In this document: piece after piece, positions 5,436-11,383 of the stretch
Layout of the letters: every line of letters starts with the position of its first letter
How positions within the stretch are numbered: the first letter of the stretch is position 1
NCBI GenBank assembly: GCA_019347785.1
Contig: JAHWKQ010000053.1
Location: 1 to 11,383 of the forward strand
Source of the DNA: Actinomycetota bacterium
GTDB taxonomy: Bacteria > Actinomycetota > Nitriliruptoria > Euzebyales > Egibacteraceae
Reading direction: 5' to 3'
Length of the DNA stretch: 11,383 bases
Made by a program: the position numbers and the translations under genes
Notes under the pieces: generated by a model
Databases searched by the model: none
What the model saw: only the letters and a program-made list of their open reading frames with translations
What the model was told of the DNA's origin: nothing

Positions 5436-7676
5436 ATGTGCCCGGCGACGACGTCCACCGCGCCCGCCGCCCCCTCGGAGGACGGCGCGGCGCTGCTGGC
5501 CGGGCTGAATCCTGAGCAGGCCGCCGCCGTCGTGCACTCCGGCGGGCCGCTGCTGATCGTCGCGGGCGCCGGCTCGGGCAAGACCCGCGTGCTCACCCAC
5601 CGCATCGCCTGGCTCATCCGCGAGCGCGCCGCCGACCCGATGGGCATCCTCGCGATCACCTTCACCAACAAGGCCGCCAACGAGATGAAGGAGCGCGTCG
5701 GCGCCCTCGTCGGCGAGCGCCTCGTGGGCATCACCCGCGACGCCGAGGGCCGGATGCGCCCCCGCCGCTGGGGCGGCATGTGGGTGTCGACGTTCCACGC
5801 CGCCTGCGCGCGCCTGCTGCGCGACGAGGCGCCGCGCCTGGGCTACGACCGCTCGTTCACGATCTACGACGCCGACGACGCGGCGCGACTGGCCGGGCTG
5901 TGCATCAAGGATCTGGGCCTGGACCCGAAGCGGGTCACGCCCCGGGGCGTCGCCCACGCCATCTCCGCGGCCAAGAACGACCTCGTCGACTTCGACACGT
6001 ACGCGCTGCGGGCCGACAACTGGTACGAGCGGCAGATCGCCGACGTCTACCGCCTCTACCAGGAGCGCCTGCACCGGGCCAGCGCGTTCGACTTCGACGA
6101 CCTGCTCGTCAAGACCGTGGAGCTGCTGCAGCTGTACGACGACGTGCTGGCCGCCTACCGCGAGCGGTTCGCCCACGTGCTCGTCGACGAGTGGCAGGAC
6201 ACCAACCGGGCCCAGTACGAGCTGGTCCGGCTGCTGGCGCGGGAGCACCGGCGCCTGACCGTCGTCGGCGACGGCGACCAGTCCATCTACCGCTTCCGCG
6301 GGGCGGACGTGCGCAACATCCTCGACTTCGACAAGGACTTCCCGGACGCCACGCGCATCACGCTGGCCCGCAACTACCGGTCCACGCAGACCATCCTGGA
6401 CACGGCCAACGCCGTCATCGCCCACAACGTGGGCCGCATCCCCAAGCGACTGTGGACCGACGAGGGCGCCGGCGCGCCGGTCGTGCGCTACACCGCCGAC
6501 AACGAGCACGACGAGGCCGCGTTCGTCGCCGAGGAGGTGTCCCGGCTGGCCGAGCGCGACGAGGTCCCCAGTGGCGACTGCGCCGTGTTCTACCGCACCA
6601 ACGCCCAGTCGCGGGTGCTCGAGGAGACCTGCATCCGCCTCGGCGTCGCCTACCAGATCGTCGGAGGGACGCGCTTCTACGAGCGCCGCGAGATCCGCGA
6701 CCTGCTCGCCTACTTGCGCGTGCTCGTCAACCCCGCCGACGACGTCAGCGCCAAGCGGGTCCTCAACGTGCCCCGGCGCGGCATCGGCGCCAGGACCGAG
6801 GAGGCGCTGGACCTGTTCGCGGGCCGGGAGGGCGGGTCGTTCCTGGCGGCCTGCCGGCGCGCGGAGGAGAACCACCTGCTGGCGCCCCGCGCCGTCGGGG
6901 CCGTCACCGACTTCGTGCGCCTGCTCGACGGCCTGCGCACCGCCGTGGACGCCGGGGAGCTCGCCCTGCGCGACATCGTGGAGCTCGTCTGGCGGCGGAC
7001 CGGCTACATGGCCGAGCTCGAGGCCGAGCGCACCGTCGAGGCCCTGGGGCGGGCGGAGAACCTGCGCGAGCTGGCCGGCGTCGCCGAGGATTTCACGTCG
7101 CTGCAGCCCGACGCGACGCTGGGGGAGTTCCTGGAGCGCATCGCCCTGGTCACCGAGCAGGACAGCTTCGACGCGGACGGCTCCCGCCTGACGCTGATGA
7201 CGATGCACAACGCCAAGGGCCTGGAGTTCGAGGTCGTGTTCATCGTCGGCATGGAGGACTCGGTCTTCCCCCACCACCGGAGCCTGGGTGAGCCCGAGGA
7301 GCTGGAGGAGGAGCGCCGCCTGTGCTACGTGGCGATGACCCGGGCGCGCCGGCGGCTGTACCTGACGAACGCCTGGAGCCGGACGCTGTTCGGCGGGACG
7401 AGCGCGAACCCGCCGTCGCGCTTCTTGAAGGAGGTGCCCGCCGAGCTCGTCGAGGCCCGCTCCGCCGACCACGCCCGCCCCGGCCCGCGGGCGGTGGGGC
7501 GCCAGGGCGCCGACGACGGGCTCGGCGTCGGGGACCGTGTGCTGCACCCCACCTTCGGGCCGGGGCGCATCCTGGAGATCGGTGGGAGGCCGGGCAACGA
7601 GGAGGCGCTCGTCCGCTTCGACGAGTACGGCGCGAAGCGGCTGCTGCTGGCCTACGCGCCGATGATCCGCCGCTGA
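5436..7676 (+). CDS. pcrA: ATP-dependent 3'-5' DNA helicase PcrA/UvrD
   Basis: A full-length 746-residue superfamily 1A helicase for repair and replication-fork processing. Motifs appear in order: I GAGSGKT (44-50, ATP P-loop), Ia ITFTNKAANEMKER (74-87), Ic WVSTFHAACARLL (116-128), II VLVDEWQDTN (248-257, Walker B), III VVGDGDQSIYRFRGAD (276-291), IV LARNYRST (310-317), V LMTMHNAKGLEF (587-598) and VI EERRLCYVAMTRARR (625-639). Residues 697-743 (GVGDRVLHPTFGPG ... RFDEYGAKRLLL) form the Tudor-like C-terminal domain that in PcrA/UvrD contacts RNA polymerase. Oddities: Trp in motif II where Tyr or Phe is usual, and a basic insertion at about 96-112 (LVGITRDAEGRMRPRRW) between motifs Ia and Ic. 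In actinobacteria the gene is often called uvrD1. It overlaps the 3' end of the opposing gene by 25 bp. Confidence 0.96.
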   Translation: MCPATTSTAPAAPSEDGAALLAGLNPEQAAAVVHSGGPLLIVAGAGSGKTRVLTHRIAWLIRERAADPMGILAITFTNKAANEMKERVGALVGERLVGITRDAEGRMRPRRWGGMWVSTFHAACARLLRDEAPRLGYDRSFTIYDADDAARLAGLCIKDLGLDPKRVTPRGVAHAISAAKNDLVDFDTYALRADNWYERQIADVYRLYQERLHRASAFDFDDLLVKTVELLQLYDDVLAAYRERFAHVLVDEWQDTNRAQYELVRLLAREHRRLTVVGDGDQSIYRFRGADVRNILDFDKDFPDATRITLARNYRSTQTILDTANAVIAHNVGRIPKRLWTDEGAGAPVVRYTADNEHDEAAFVAEEVSRLAERDEVPSGDCAVFYRTNAQSRVLEETCIRLGVAYQIVGGTRFYERREIRDLLAYLRVLVNPADDVSAKRVLNVPRRGIGARTEEALDLFAGREGGSFLAACRRAEENHLLAPRAVGAVTDFVRLLDGLRTAVDAGELALRDIVELVWRRTGYMAELEAERTVEALGRAENLRELAGVAEDFTSLQPDATLGEFLERIALVTEQDSFDADGSRLTLMTMHNAKGLEFEVVFIVGMEDSVFPHHRSLGEPEELEEERRLCYVAMTRARRRLYLTNAWSRTLFGGTSANPPSRFLKEVPAELVEARSADHARPGPRAVGRQGADDGLGVGDRVLHPTFGPGRILEIGGRPGNEEALVRFDEYGAKRLLLAYAPMIRR

Positions 7677-8230
7677 CGGCCGCACACCGGCCGGGCGCCG
7701 GCCGGGCGCGCGGGGGGCCGGGCCAGCGACCTCGACGACCTCGACGTGAGGTCGACGTAGAGTCTTCCCGCGAAGACCTGCGCCGGAAGGGGGCGCAGCG
7801 AGCGCCCGGGACCGCCCAGCAGGCTGCCCCCGGAGTCCCACACCGAGCGCGCCGACTCCAGGCGCCCCGAGGCGGGACACCACGCCACCGCCGCCTCCGG
7901 TGCGGCGAACGCGCGCACCCCGCCCCCGGCGCGCACGACCAGGACCCGCCGCCCGTCCGGCGCCCGCAGCACGGACGCGCCGCGCGGGTCGACCGCGTCC
8001 ACGGGGGCGACGGGCACCAGCGGCGGCCCGGGGGGGCCGGCGCGGGTGGCCAGGAAGACTGCTCCGGCCGCGGCCACCAGCGCCGCCGCGAGCAGCGCGG
8101 CGACCGGCCACCCCAGCCCCATGCGGGACCGCAGCACGATCTTGCGCGCGCGCCGCGCCGCACGGTCCGGCAGGTAGCCACCCGGGCCGTAGGCGGGCTC
8201 GGGCGGCGTGGCGCGGTCGGCACGACGCAT
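7652..8230 (-). CDS. Membrane-anchored protein with Rieske-like domain lacking cluster ligands
   Basis: A 192-residue protein: a short basic cytoplasmic tail (PDRAARRARKIVLRSR, 21-36), one transmembrane helix (about 38-62), a Pro-rich linker (65-82), an outer domain (about 70-161) and a low-complexity Arg/Ser/Pro tail. The outer domain has the strand order and closing part of a Rieske fold: RRVLVVRAGGGVRAFAA (94-110), WCPASGRLE (117-125), VWDSGGSLLGGPGRSLRPLP (130-149), then FAGRLYVDL (153-161), which parallels the family's GSxFD..G..L.GPA..PL ... DGRVYVDL. The two C-x-H/C-x2-H ligand pairs are absent: the domain has one Cys (118) and no His. A [2Fe-2S] cluster is therefore unlikely. The ATG at 8230 has no clear ribosome binding site. 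The stop (TAG, 7652-7654) lies inside the end of pcrA. Existence as a gene is well supported by protein layout; the fold call is tentative. Confidence 0.6.
   Translation of the reverse strand: MRRADRATPPEPAYGPGGYLPDRAARRARKIVLRSRMGLGWPVAALLAAALVAAAGAVFLATRAGPPGPPLVPVAPVDAVDPRGASVLRAPDGRRVLVVRAGGGVRAFAAPEAAVAWCPASGRLESARSVWDSGGSLLGGPGRSLRPLPAQVFAGRLYVDLTSRSSRSLARPPARPAGARPVCGRQRRIIGA
7677..7693 (+). terminator. Short hairpin immediately after pcrA stop
   Basis: CGGCCG (7677-7682), loop CACAC, CGGCCG (7688-7693) begins with the first base after the pcrA TGA. It is a 6-bp all-GC stem without a T tract. It could stop pcrA transcription, but it also lies within the opposing gene and the region is GC-rich, so chance is possible. 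Confidence 0.25.
7687..7708. repeat. Tandem 11-bp repeat, two copies
   Basis: CCGGCCGGGCG occurs twice head to tail (7687-7697 and 7698-7708), just after the pcrA stop and inside the region coding the low-complexity tail of the opposing gene. Probably slippage in a GC-rich stretch. Confidence 0.4.
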
Positions 8231-8246
8231 GAGGCCAGCATGCCGC

Positions 8247-8280
8247 GCCGCCCGCGCGGCCCGGCCGCCGGCCGGGCGGC
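8247..8280. repeat. GC-rich inverted repeat in divergent intergenic gap
   Basis: GCCGCCCG (8247-8254) pairs perfectly with CGGGCGGC (8273-8280), with a smaller nested GCGGC/GCCGC pair (8256-8260, 8264-8268) in the 18-nt loop. It fills the space just upstream of the -10 box at 8286, where a -35 element or an operator would lie. Regulatory use is only possible, not shown. Confidence 0.35.
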
Positions 8281-8285
8281 TTGGG

Positions 8286-8316
8286 TATGCTGACCCGCCG
8301 AGACGACCTGTGGAGG
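8286..8316 (+). promoter_or_regulatory. Candidate -10 box and ribosome binding site for B12-subunit/sucCD genes
   Basis: TATGCT at 8286-8291 matches four of six bases of TATAAT and the TAnnnT pattern, in an otherwise GC-rich gap. The Shine-Dalgarno GGAGG at 8312-8316 is 10 nt before the GTG at 8327 and favours that start. This is the only good promoter candidate upstream of the run through sucC, sucD and purN, whose gaps are short. Confidence 0.5.
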
Positions 8317-8326
8317 CCGCCGGTCC

Positions 8327-8722
8327 GTGCCCATCCGCGTGCTGATCGCCAAGCCCGGGCTCGACGGCCACGACCGCGGCGCGAAGATCGTCGCCCGGGC
8401 CCTGCGCGACGCCGGCATGGAGGTGGTCTACAGCGGGCTGCACCAGACCCCGGAGCAGGTCGTCGAGGCGGCCCTGCAGGAGGACGTGCAGGTGGTGGGG
8501 CTGTCGATCCACTCCGGCGCCCACATGACCCTGTTCCCCAAGGTGACCGCGCTGCTGCGGGACCGGGGGGCGACCGATGTCGTCGTCTTCGGCGGCGGCA
8601 TCATCCCGCGCCAGGACATCGACGCGCTCAAGCAGCGGGGCGTGGCGGAGATCTTCACCCCCGGGGCGCGGACGTCGGACATCGTCCAGTGGGTACGGTC
8701 GCACGTGCCCGCCCGCGACTGA
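8327..8722 (+). CDS. Stand-alone cobalamin-binding small subunit of acyl-CoA mutase
   Basis: A 131-residue protein that is essentially one B12-binding domain. It has the base-off signature DGHDRG (13-18, Asp13-x-His15-x2-Gly18; His15 would ligate cobalt), then GLSIHSGAH (58-66) and VVFGGGIIPRQD (86-97) lining the nucleotide-tail pocket. Length and sequence fit the small subunit of split adenosylcobalamin-dependent mutases, either methylmalonyl-CoA mutase (methylmalonyl-CoA to succinyl-CoA) or isobutyryl-CoA mutase (IcmB, about 136 residues). The large, substrate-binding subunit is not in the window; in Streptomyces the icmA and icmB genes are also unlinked. The gene leads a plus-strand run with sucC starting 34 nt later, so its product may be made together with succinyl-CoA synthetase. 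Which mutase it serves cannot be decided from the sequence alone. Confidence 0.88.
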   Translation: MPIRVLIAKPGLDGHDRGAKIVARALRDAGMEVVYSGLHQTPEQVVEAALQEDVQVVGLSIHSGAHMTLFPKVTALLRDRGATDVVVFGGGIIPRQDIDALKQRGVAEIFTPGARTSDIVQWVRSHVPARD

Positions 8723-8756
8723 CGGCCGGGCGCCGGGACGACCGGGGGACTCACGG

Positions 8757-9917
8757 ATGGACCTGTACGAGCACCAGGGCAAGGACCTGTTCCGCCGGTA
8801 CGGCGTCCCGACCACGCCGCCGGGCGGGGTCGCCACGACGTCGGGGGAGGCCGAGGCCCTGGCGCGCGACGCCGGCGGCCCCGCCGTCGTCAAGGCCCAG
8901 GTGCTCACCGGCGGGCGCGGCAAGGCGGGCGGGGTCACGCTCGCGGACGGGCCGGACCAGGCCCGCGACGCCGCCGCGGCGATGCTGGGCATGGACATCT
9001 CCGGGCACACCGTGGGCAGGGTGCTCGTCGAGCCGGCCAGCGACATCGACGACGAGTACTACCTGTCGATCCTCACCGACCGGGTGAGCAAGGGCTACAA
9101 GGTCATCGCCAGCGTCGAGGGCGGCGTCGACATCGAGACCGTCAACCGCGAGCAGCCTGAGAAGGTCGTGCAGGTCGACCTGGACCCGACGGTGGGGCTG
9201 GACCGGCGGCGGGCGCTGGACATCGTCGAGCGGGCGGGCCTGCCGCCGGCGGCCGCCGACCAGGCCGCGGACCTGCTGGTCACGCTCCAAGAGGGGTTCG
9301 TGGACGCCGACGCGACCCTGTTCGAGATCAACCCGCTGGCCCTGACGACCGACGGGCGGGTGATCGCGCTGGACGCCAAGGTGTCGATCGACTCCAGCGC
9401 CCTGTTCCGCCAGCCCGAGCTGGCCGAGCTGGCCGACACCTCCGCCGACGACCCGCTGGAGGCGCGGGCCAAGGAGCACGGGCTGCAGTACGTCAAGCTC
9501 GACGGCGACATCGGCGTGCTGGGCAACGGCGCCGGCCGGGTCATGGCGACGCTGGACGTCGTCAGCGAGGCGGGTGGGCGGCCGGCGGATTTCCTGGACG
9601 TCGGCGGGGGCGCCGCCGCCGAGACCATGGCCGCCTCGCTGTCGCTGGTGCTGTCCGACGAGCGCGTCACCAGCGTGCTGGTGAACATCTTCGGCGGCAT
9701 CACCCGCTGCGACCTCATCGCCGAGGGGGTACTGGACGCGCTGGGCGAGCTCGGCGACGTGCCCCAGCGACTCGTCGTCCGGCTGGACGGCACCAACGCC
9801 GAGGAGGGCCGGCGGATCCTGTCAGAGGCGGGCCACCCGAACGTGGAGCCCGCCGAGAAGATGCTCGACGCCGCGCGCAGGGCGGTCGAGCTGGCCGGTC
9901 GGAGGAGCCAGACGTGA
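8757..9917 (+). CDS. sucC: Succinyl-CoA synthetase (ADP/GDP-forming) beta subunit
   Basis: A 386-residue beta subunit of succinate-CoA ligase, the TCA step that interconverts succinyl-CoA and succinate with substrate-level nucleotide phosphorylation; it forms a complex with SucD in the cytoplasm. The N-terminal ATP-grasp domain shows MDLYEHQGKDLF (1-12), KAQVLTGGRGKAGGV (46-60), the metal-binding FEINPLALT (189-197) and ALDAK (204-208). The C-terminal ligase domain has DGDIGVLGNGAG (249-260), FLDVGGGA (279-286) and NIFGGITRCD (310-319), the subunit signature near the site that receives the phosphohistidine loop of the alpha subunit. Length is normal (E. coli 388). ATG 8757 is preceded by GGGGGA (8744-8749). 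Its last bases overlap the start of sucD, so the two are translationally coupled. Confidence 0.97.
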   Translation: MDLYEHQGKDLFRRYGVPTTPPGGVATTSGEAEALARDAGGPAVVKAQVLTGGRGKAGGVTLADGPDQARDAAAAMLGMDISGHTVGRVLVEPASDIDDEYYLSILTDRVSKGYKVIASVEGGVDIETVNREQPEKVVQVDLDPTVGLDRRRALDIVERAGLPPAAADQAADLLVTLQEGFVDADATLFEINPLALTTDGRVIALDAKVSIDSSALFRQPELAELADTSADDPLEARAKEHGLQYVKLDGDIGVLGNGAGRVMATLDVVSEAGGRPADFLDVGGGAAAETMAASLSLVLSDERVTSVLVNIFGGITRCDLIAEGVLDALGELGDVPQRLVVRLDGTNAEEGRRILSEAGHPNVEPAEKMLDAARRAVELAGRRSQT

Positions 9918-10831
9918 GCATTCTGATCGACGAGGGCACCCGGGTCGTCGTCCAGGGGATCGGCCGGCAGGGCACCTTCCACGCCAGGCGCAACGCCGGG
10001 TACGGGACCCGGGTCGTCGCCGGCGCGCACCCCAGGAAGGGCGGCACGACCTGGGAGGAGCTCGACGTGCCGGTGTACGCCAAGGTGTCCGAGGCGGTGT
10101 CGGCCGAGGGCGCGAACACCTCGATGATCATGGTGCCCGCGCCCTTCACGAAGGACGCGATCCTGGAGGCTGCCGATGCGGGCGTCGGCACAATCGTGTG
10201 CATCACCGAGGGCGTGCCCGTCCACGACATGGCCGAGGTCTACAACACCTTGTACCCGCGCCGTGCCGACGGCGGCCATGACAAGCGCGGGCGGCCCGTG
10301 CTGATCGGGCCCAACTGCCCGGGGGCCATCTCCCCGGGCAAGGCGAACGTCGGCATCATCCCCGGCGAGATCACCGTGCCCGGCGACGTGGGCCTGGTGA
10401 GCCGGTCGGGCACGCTGACCTACCAGATCATGCACGAGCTGCACCTGGCCGGGGTCGGCGTCTCCACGTGCGTGGGCATCGGCGGCGACCCCGTCGTGGG
10501 CAGCGACTTCCTGGACGTGATCGAGCGCCTCGCCGAGGACCCCGACACCGCCGGCGTCGTGTTCGTCGGCGAGATCGGCGGCACCGAGGAGCAGCGGGTC
10601 GGCCGGTGGATCGCCGAGCACATCCCCGACACGCCGGTCGTCGCCTACGTCGCCGGCTTCTCCGCGCCGCCCGGCCGGCAGATGGGGCACGCGGGCGCCA
10701 TCGTCAAGGAGGGCGGCGGCGGTGGGGAGACGGCGGCGGACAAGAAGGCCGAGCTCGAGGAGCTGGGCATCGCGGTCGGCACCAACCCGTCGCACACCGC
10801 CGAGCTCATGATCGAGCGGCTGGACCGCTGA
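9914..10831 (+). CDS. sucD: Succinyl-CoA synthetase alpha subunit
   Basis: A 305-residue alpha subunit that binds CoA and carries the phosphorylated histidine. CoA domain: VVVQGIGRQGTFHARR (11-26), VPAPFTKDAILEAADAG (74-90), ITEGVPVHDM (97-106). Ligase domain: IGPNCPGAISPGK (131-143), VSRSGTLTYQ (162-171), CVGIGGDPVVGSDF (186-199), VGEIGG (218-223), and the active-site loop QMGHAGAI (256-263) with phospho-acceptor His259. Start is GTG 9914 with GGAGGAG (9901-9907) 6 nt upstream, in a GTGA overlap with the sucC stop. Differences from E. coli SucD (289 residues): the first glycine loop is one residue shorter (QGIGRQG instead of QGFTGSQG), GVTPGK is replaced by AHPRK, and there are extra residues at about 114-127 and a Gly-rich stretch at 267-271. 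All key residues for catalysis seem present. Confidence 0.96.
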   Translation: MSILIDEGTRVVVQGIGRQGTFHARRNAGYGTRVVAGAHPRKGGTTWEELDVPVYAKVSEAVSAEGANTSMIMVPAPFTKDAILEAADAGVGTIVCITEGVPVHDMAEVYNTLYPRRADGGHDKRGRPVLIGPNCPGAISPGKANVGIIPGEITVPGDVGLVSRSGTLTYQIMHELHLAGVGVSTCVGIGGDPVVGSDFLDVIERLAEDPDTAGVVFVGEIGGTEEQRVGRWIAEHIPDTPVVAYVAGFSAPPGRQMGHAGAIVKEGGGGGETAADKKAELEELGIAVGTNPSHTAELMIERLDR

Positions 10832-10847
10832 ACGCGGTGCCGCACCC

Positions 10848-11383
10848 ATGCGCGTCGTCGTGCTCGTGTCGGGGTCCGGCAGCAATCTCCAGGCGCTGCT
10901 GGACACGCCGGCCGTCGGCCCGCTCGTGGGGCTGGTGGTCAGCGACCGGCCCGGCGCGGGGGGCCTGGCGCGGGCCCGCTCGGCCGGCCTGCCCGCCGAG
11001 TGCGTGGACCTCGACGCCCACGCCGACCGGGCCCGGTGGGAGGCGCGGCTGCGCGACGTCGTCGCCGCCGCGCAGCCGGGGCTGGTGGTCCTCGCCGGGT
11101 TGATGCGGGTGCTGTCCGCCGCGTTCGTCCGGCGCTGGCCCGTCGTGAACGTCCACCCGTCGCTGCTGCCGGCGTTCCCGGGCGCCCACGCGGTGGCCGA
11201 CGCGCTGGAGCACGGGGTGCGGGTCAGCGGCGCGACCGTGCACTTCGTCGACGAGCAGATCGACCACGGGCCGATCATCGCCCAGCGGGCGGTCCCGGTG
11301 CGCGACGACGACACCGTGGCCTCGCTGCACGCGCGCATCCAGGCCGTCGAGCACCGGCTGCTGCCCGCCTGCGTCGAGCTGTT
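10848..11383 (+). CDS. purN: Phosphoribosylglycinamide formyltransferase PurN, 3' end outside window
   Basis: From ATG 10848 the frame is open for 178 codons to the right edge, most of a normal PurN (about 210). The enzyme transfers a formyl group from 10-formyltetrahydrofolate to glycinamide ribonucleotide in purine synthesis. Marks: VLVSGSGSNLQALLDT (5-20, phosphate-binding loop), VLAGLMRVL (81-89), NVHPSLLPAFPGAHA (101-115) with catalytic Asn101 and His103, SGATVHFVDEQIDHGPII (127-144) with Asp139, and VPVRDDDTVASLHARI (149-164). It starts 16 nt after sucD with no clear ribosome binding site, so it probably shares the sucCD transcript. In many actinobacteria purH follows; that lies beyond this window. 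Confidence 0.95.
   Translation, partial: MRVVVLVSGSGSNLQALLDTPAVGPLVGLVVSDRPGAGGLARARSAGLPAECVDLDAHADRARWEARLRDVVAAAQPGLVVLAGLMRVLSAAFVRRWPVVNVHPSLLPAFPGAHAVADALEHGVRVSGATVHFVDEQIDHGPIIAQRAVPVRDDDTVASLHARIQAVEHRLLPACVEL

Noticed and set aside
5391..8111. Minus-strand open frame of 906 codons antisense to pcrA
   Set aside because: It is a by-product of high third-position GC. The protein is low-complexity and pcrA on the other strand has every helicase motif.
8724..8736. 13-bp GGCCGGGCGCCGG after the B12-subunit stop, also found at 7689-7701 after pcrA
   Set aside because: Two copies of a pure G/C word in a very GC-rich region are expected by chance; no further copies or structure support a repeat family.
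8231..9046. Longer N-terminus for the Rieske-like protein up to 9046
   Set aside because: The extra 270 residues would lie antisense to the B12-subunit gene and sucC and contain no coherent domain. The ATG at 8230 gives a sensible tail-helix-domain layout.
9095..11338. Minus-strand open frame of 747 codons antisense to sucC, sucD and purN
   Set aside because: Same cause; Ser/Arg/Pro-rich without motifs, opposite three unmistakable genes.

Overview
The window comes from a very GC-rich bacterial chromosome. The gene order pcrA/uvrD1 - (opposite-strand gene) - sucC - sucD - purN, the frequent GTG starts and several TAnnnT boxes 6-8 nt upstream of start codons (possible leaderless mRNAs) all point to an actinobacterium. 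I suspect a deep-branching class rather than a classical Streptomyces or Mycobacterium, but that is inference. Most of it is ordinary chromosomal backbone. I see no rRNA, tRNA, CRISPR array, insertion sequence or phage gene.

Left part (1-3128), surface-polysaccharide flavour: a GT4-type glycosyltransferase on the minus strand runs off the left edge. It is divergent from a membrane-anchored or secreted calcineurin-like metallophosphoesterase, and the two share a 35-bp AT-rich promoter gap whose -10 boxes overlap on opposite strands. The phosphoesterase is convergent, across a GC-rich hairpin, with a polysaccharide pyruvyl transferase-family gene.

Middle part (3223-5396), membrane and envelope: an MscS-type mechanosensitive channel, a 69-residue Cys/His-rich small protein, and a YihY/BrkB-family six-helix membrane protein, all on the plus strand.

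Right part (5436-11383), core replication, repair and metabolism: a complete PcrA/UvrD helicase with the C-terminal Tudor-like domain; a convergent single-pass membrane protein whose outer domain resembles a Rieske fold without its iron-sulfur ligands; then a plus-strand run of a stand-alone B12-binding mutase small subunit, sucC, sucD (GTGA overlap with sucC) and the start of purN, which is cut by the right edge. The mutase subunit next to succinyl-CoA synthetase suggests a route from branched or odd-chain acyl-CoA into succinyl-CoA and the TCA cycle, but the large mutase subunit is not here.

Nothing in the window is a clear new defence or mobile system. The best second looks are the ligand-less Rieske-like protein, the SucD with a one-residue-shorter CoA-binding glycine loop, the bidirectional promoter with likely leaderless starts, the small zinc-knuckle-like protein, and variant motifs in PcrA and the glycosyltransferase.
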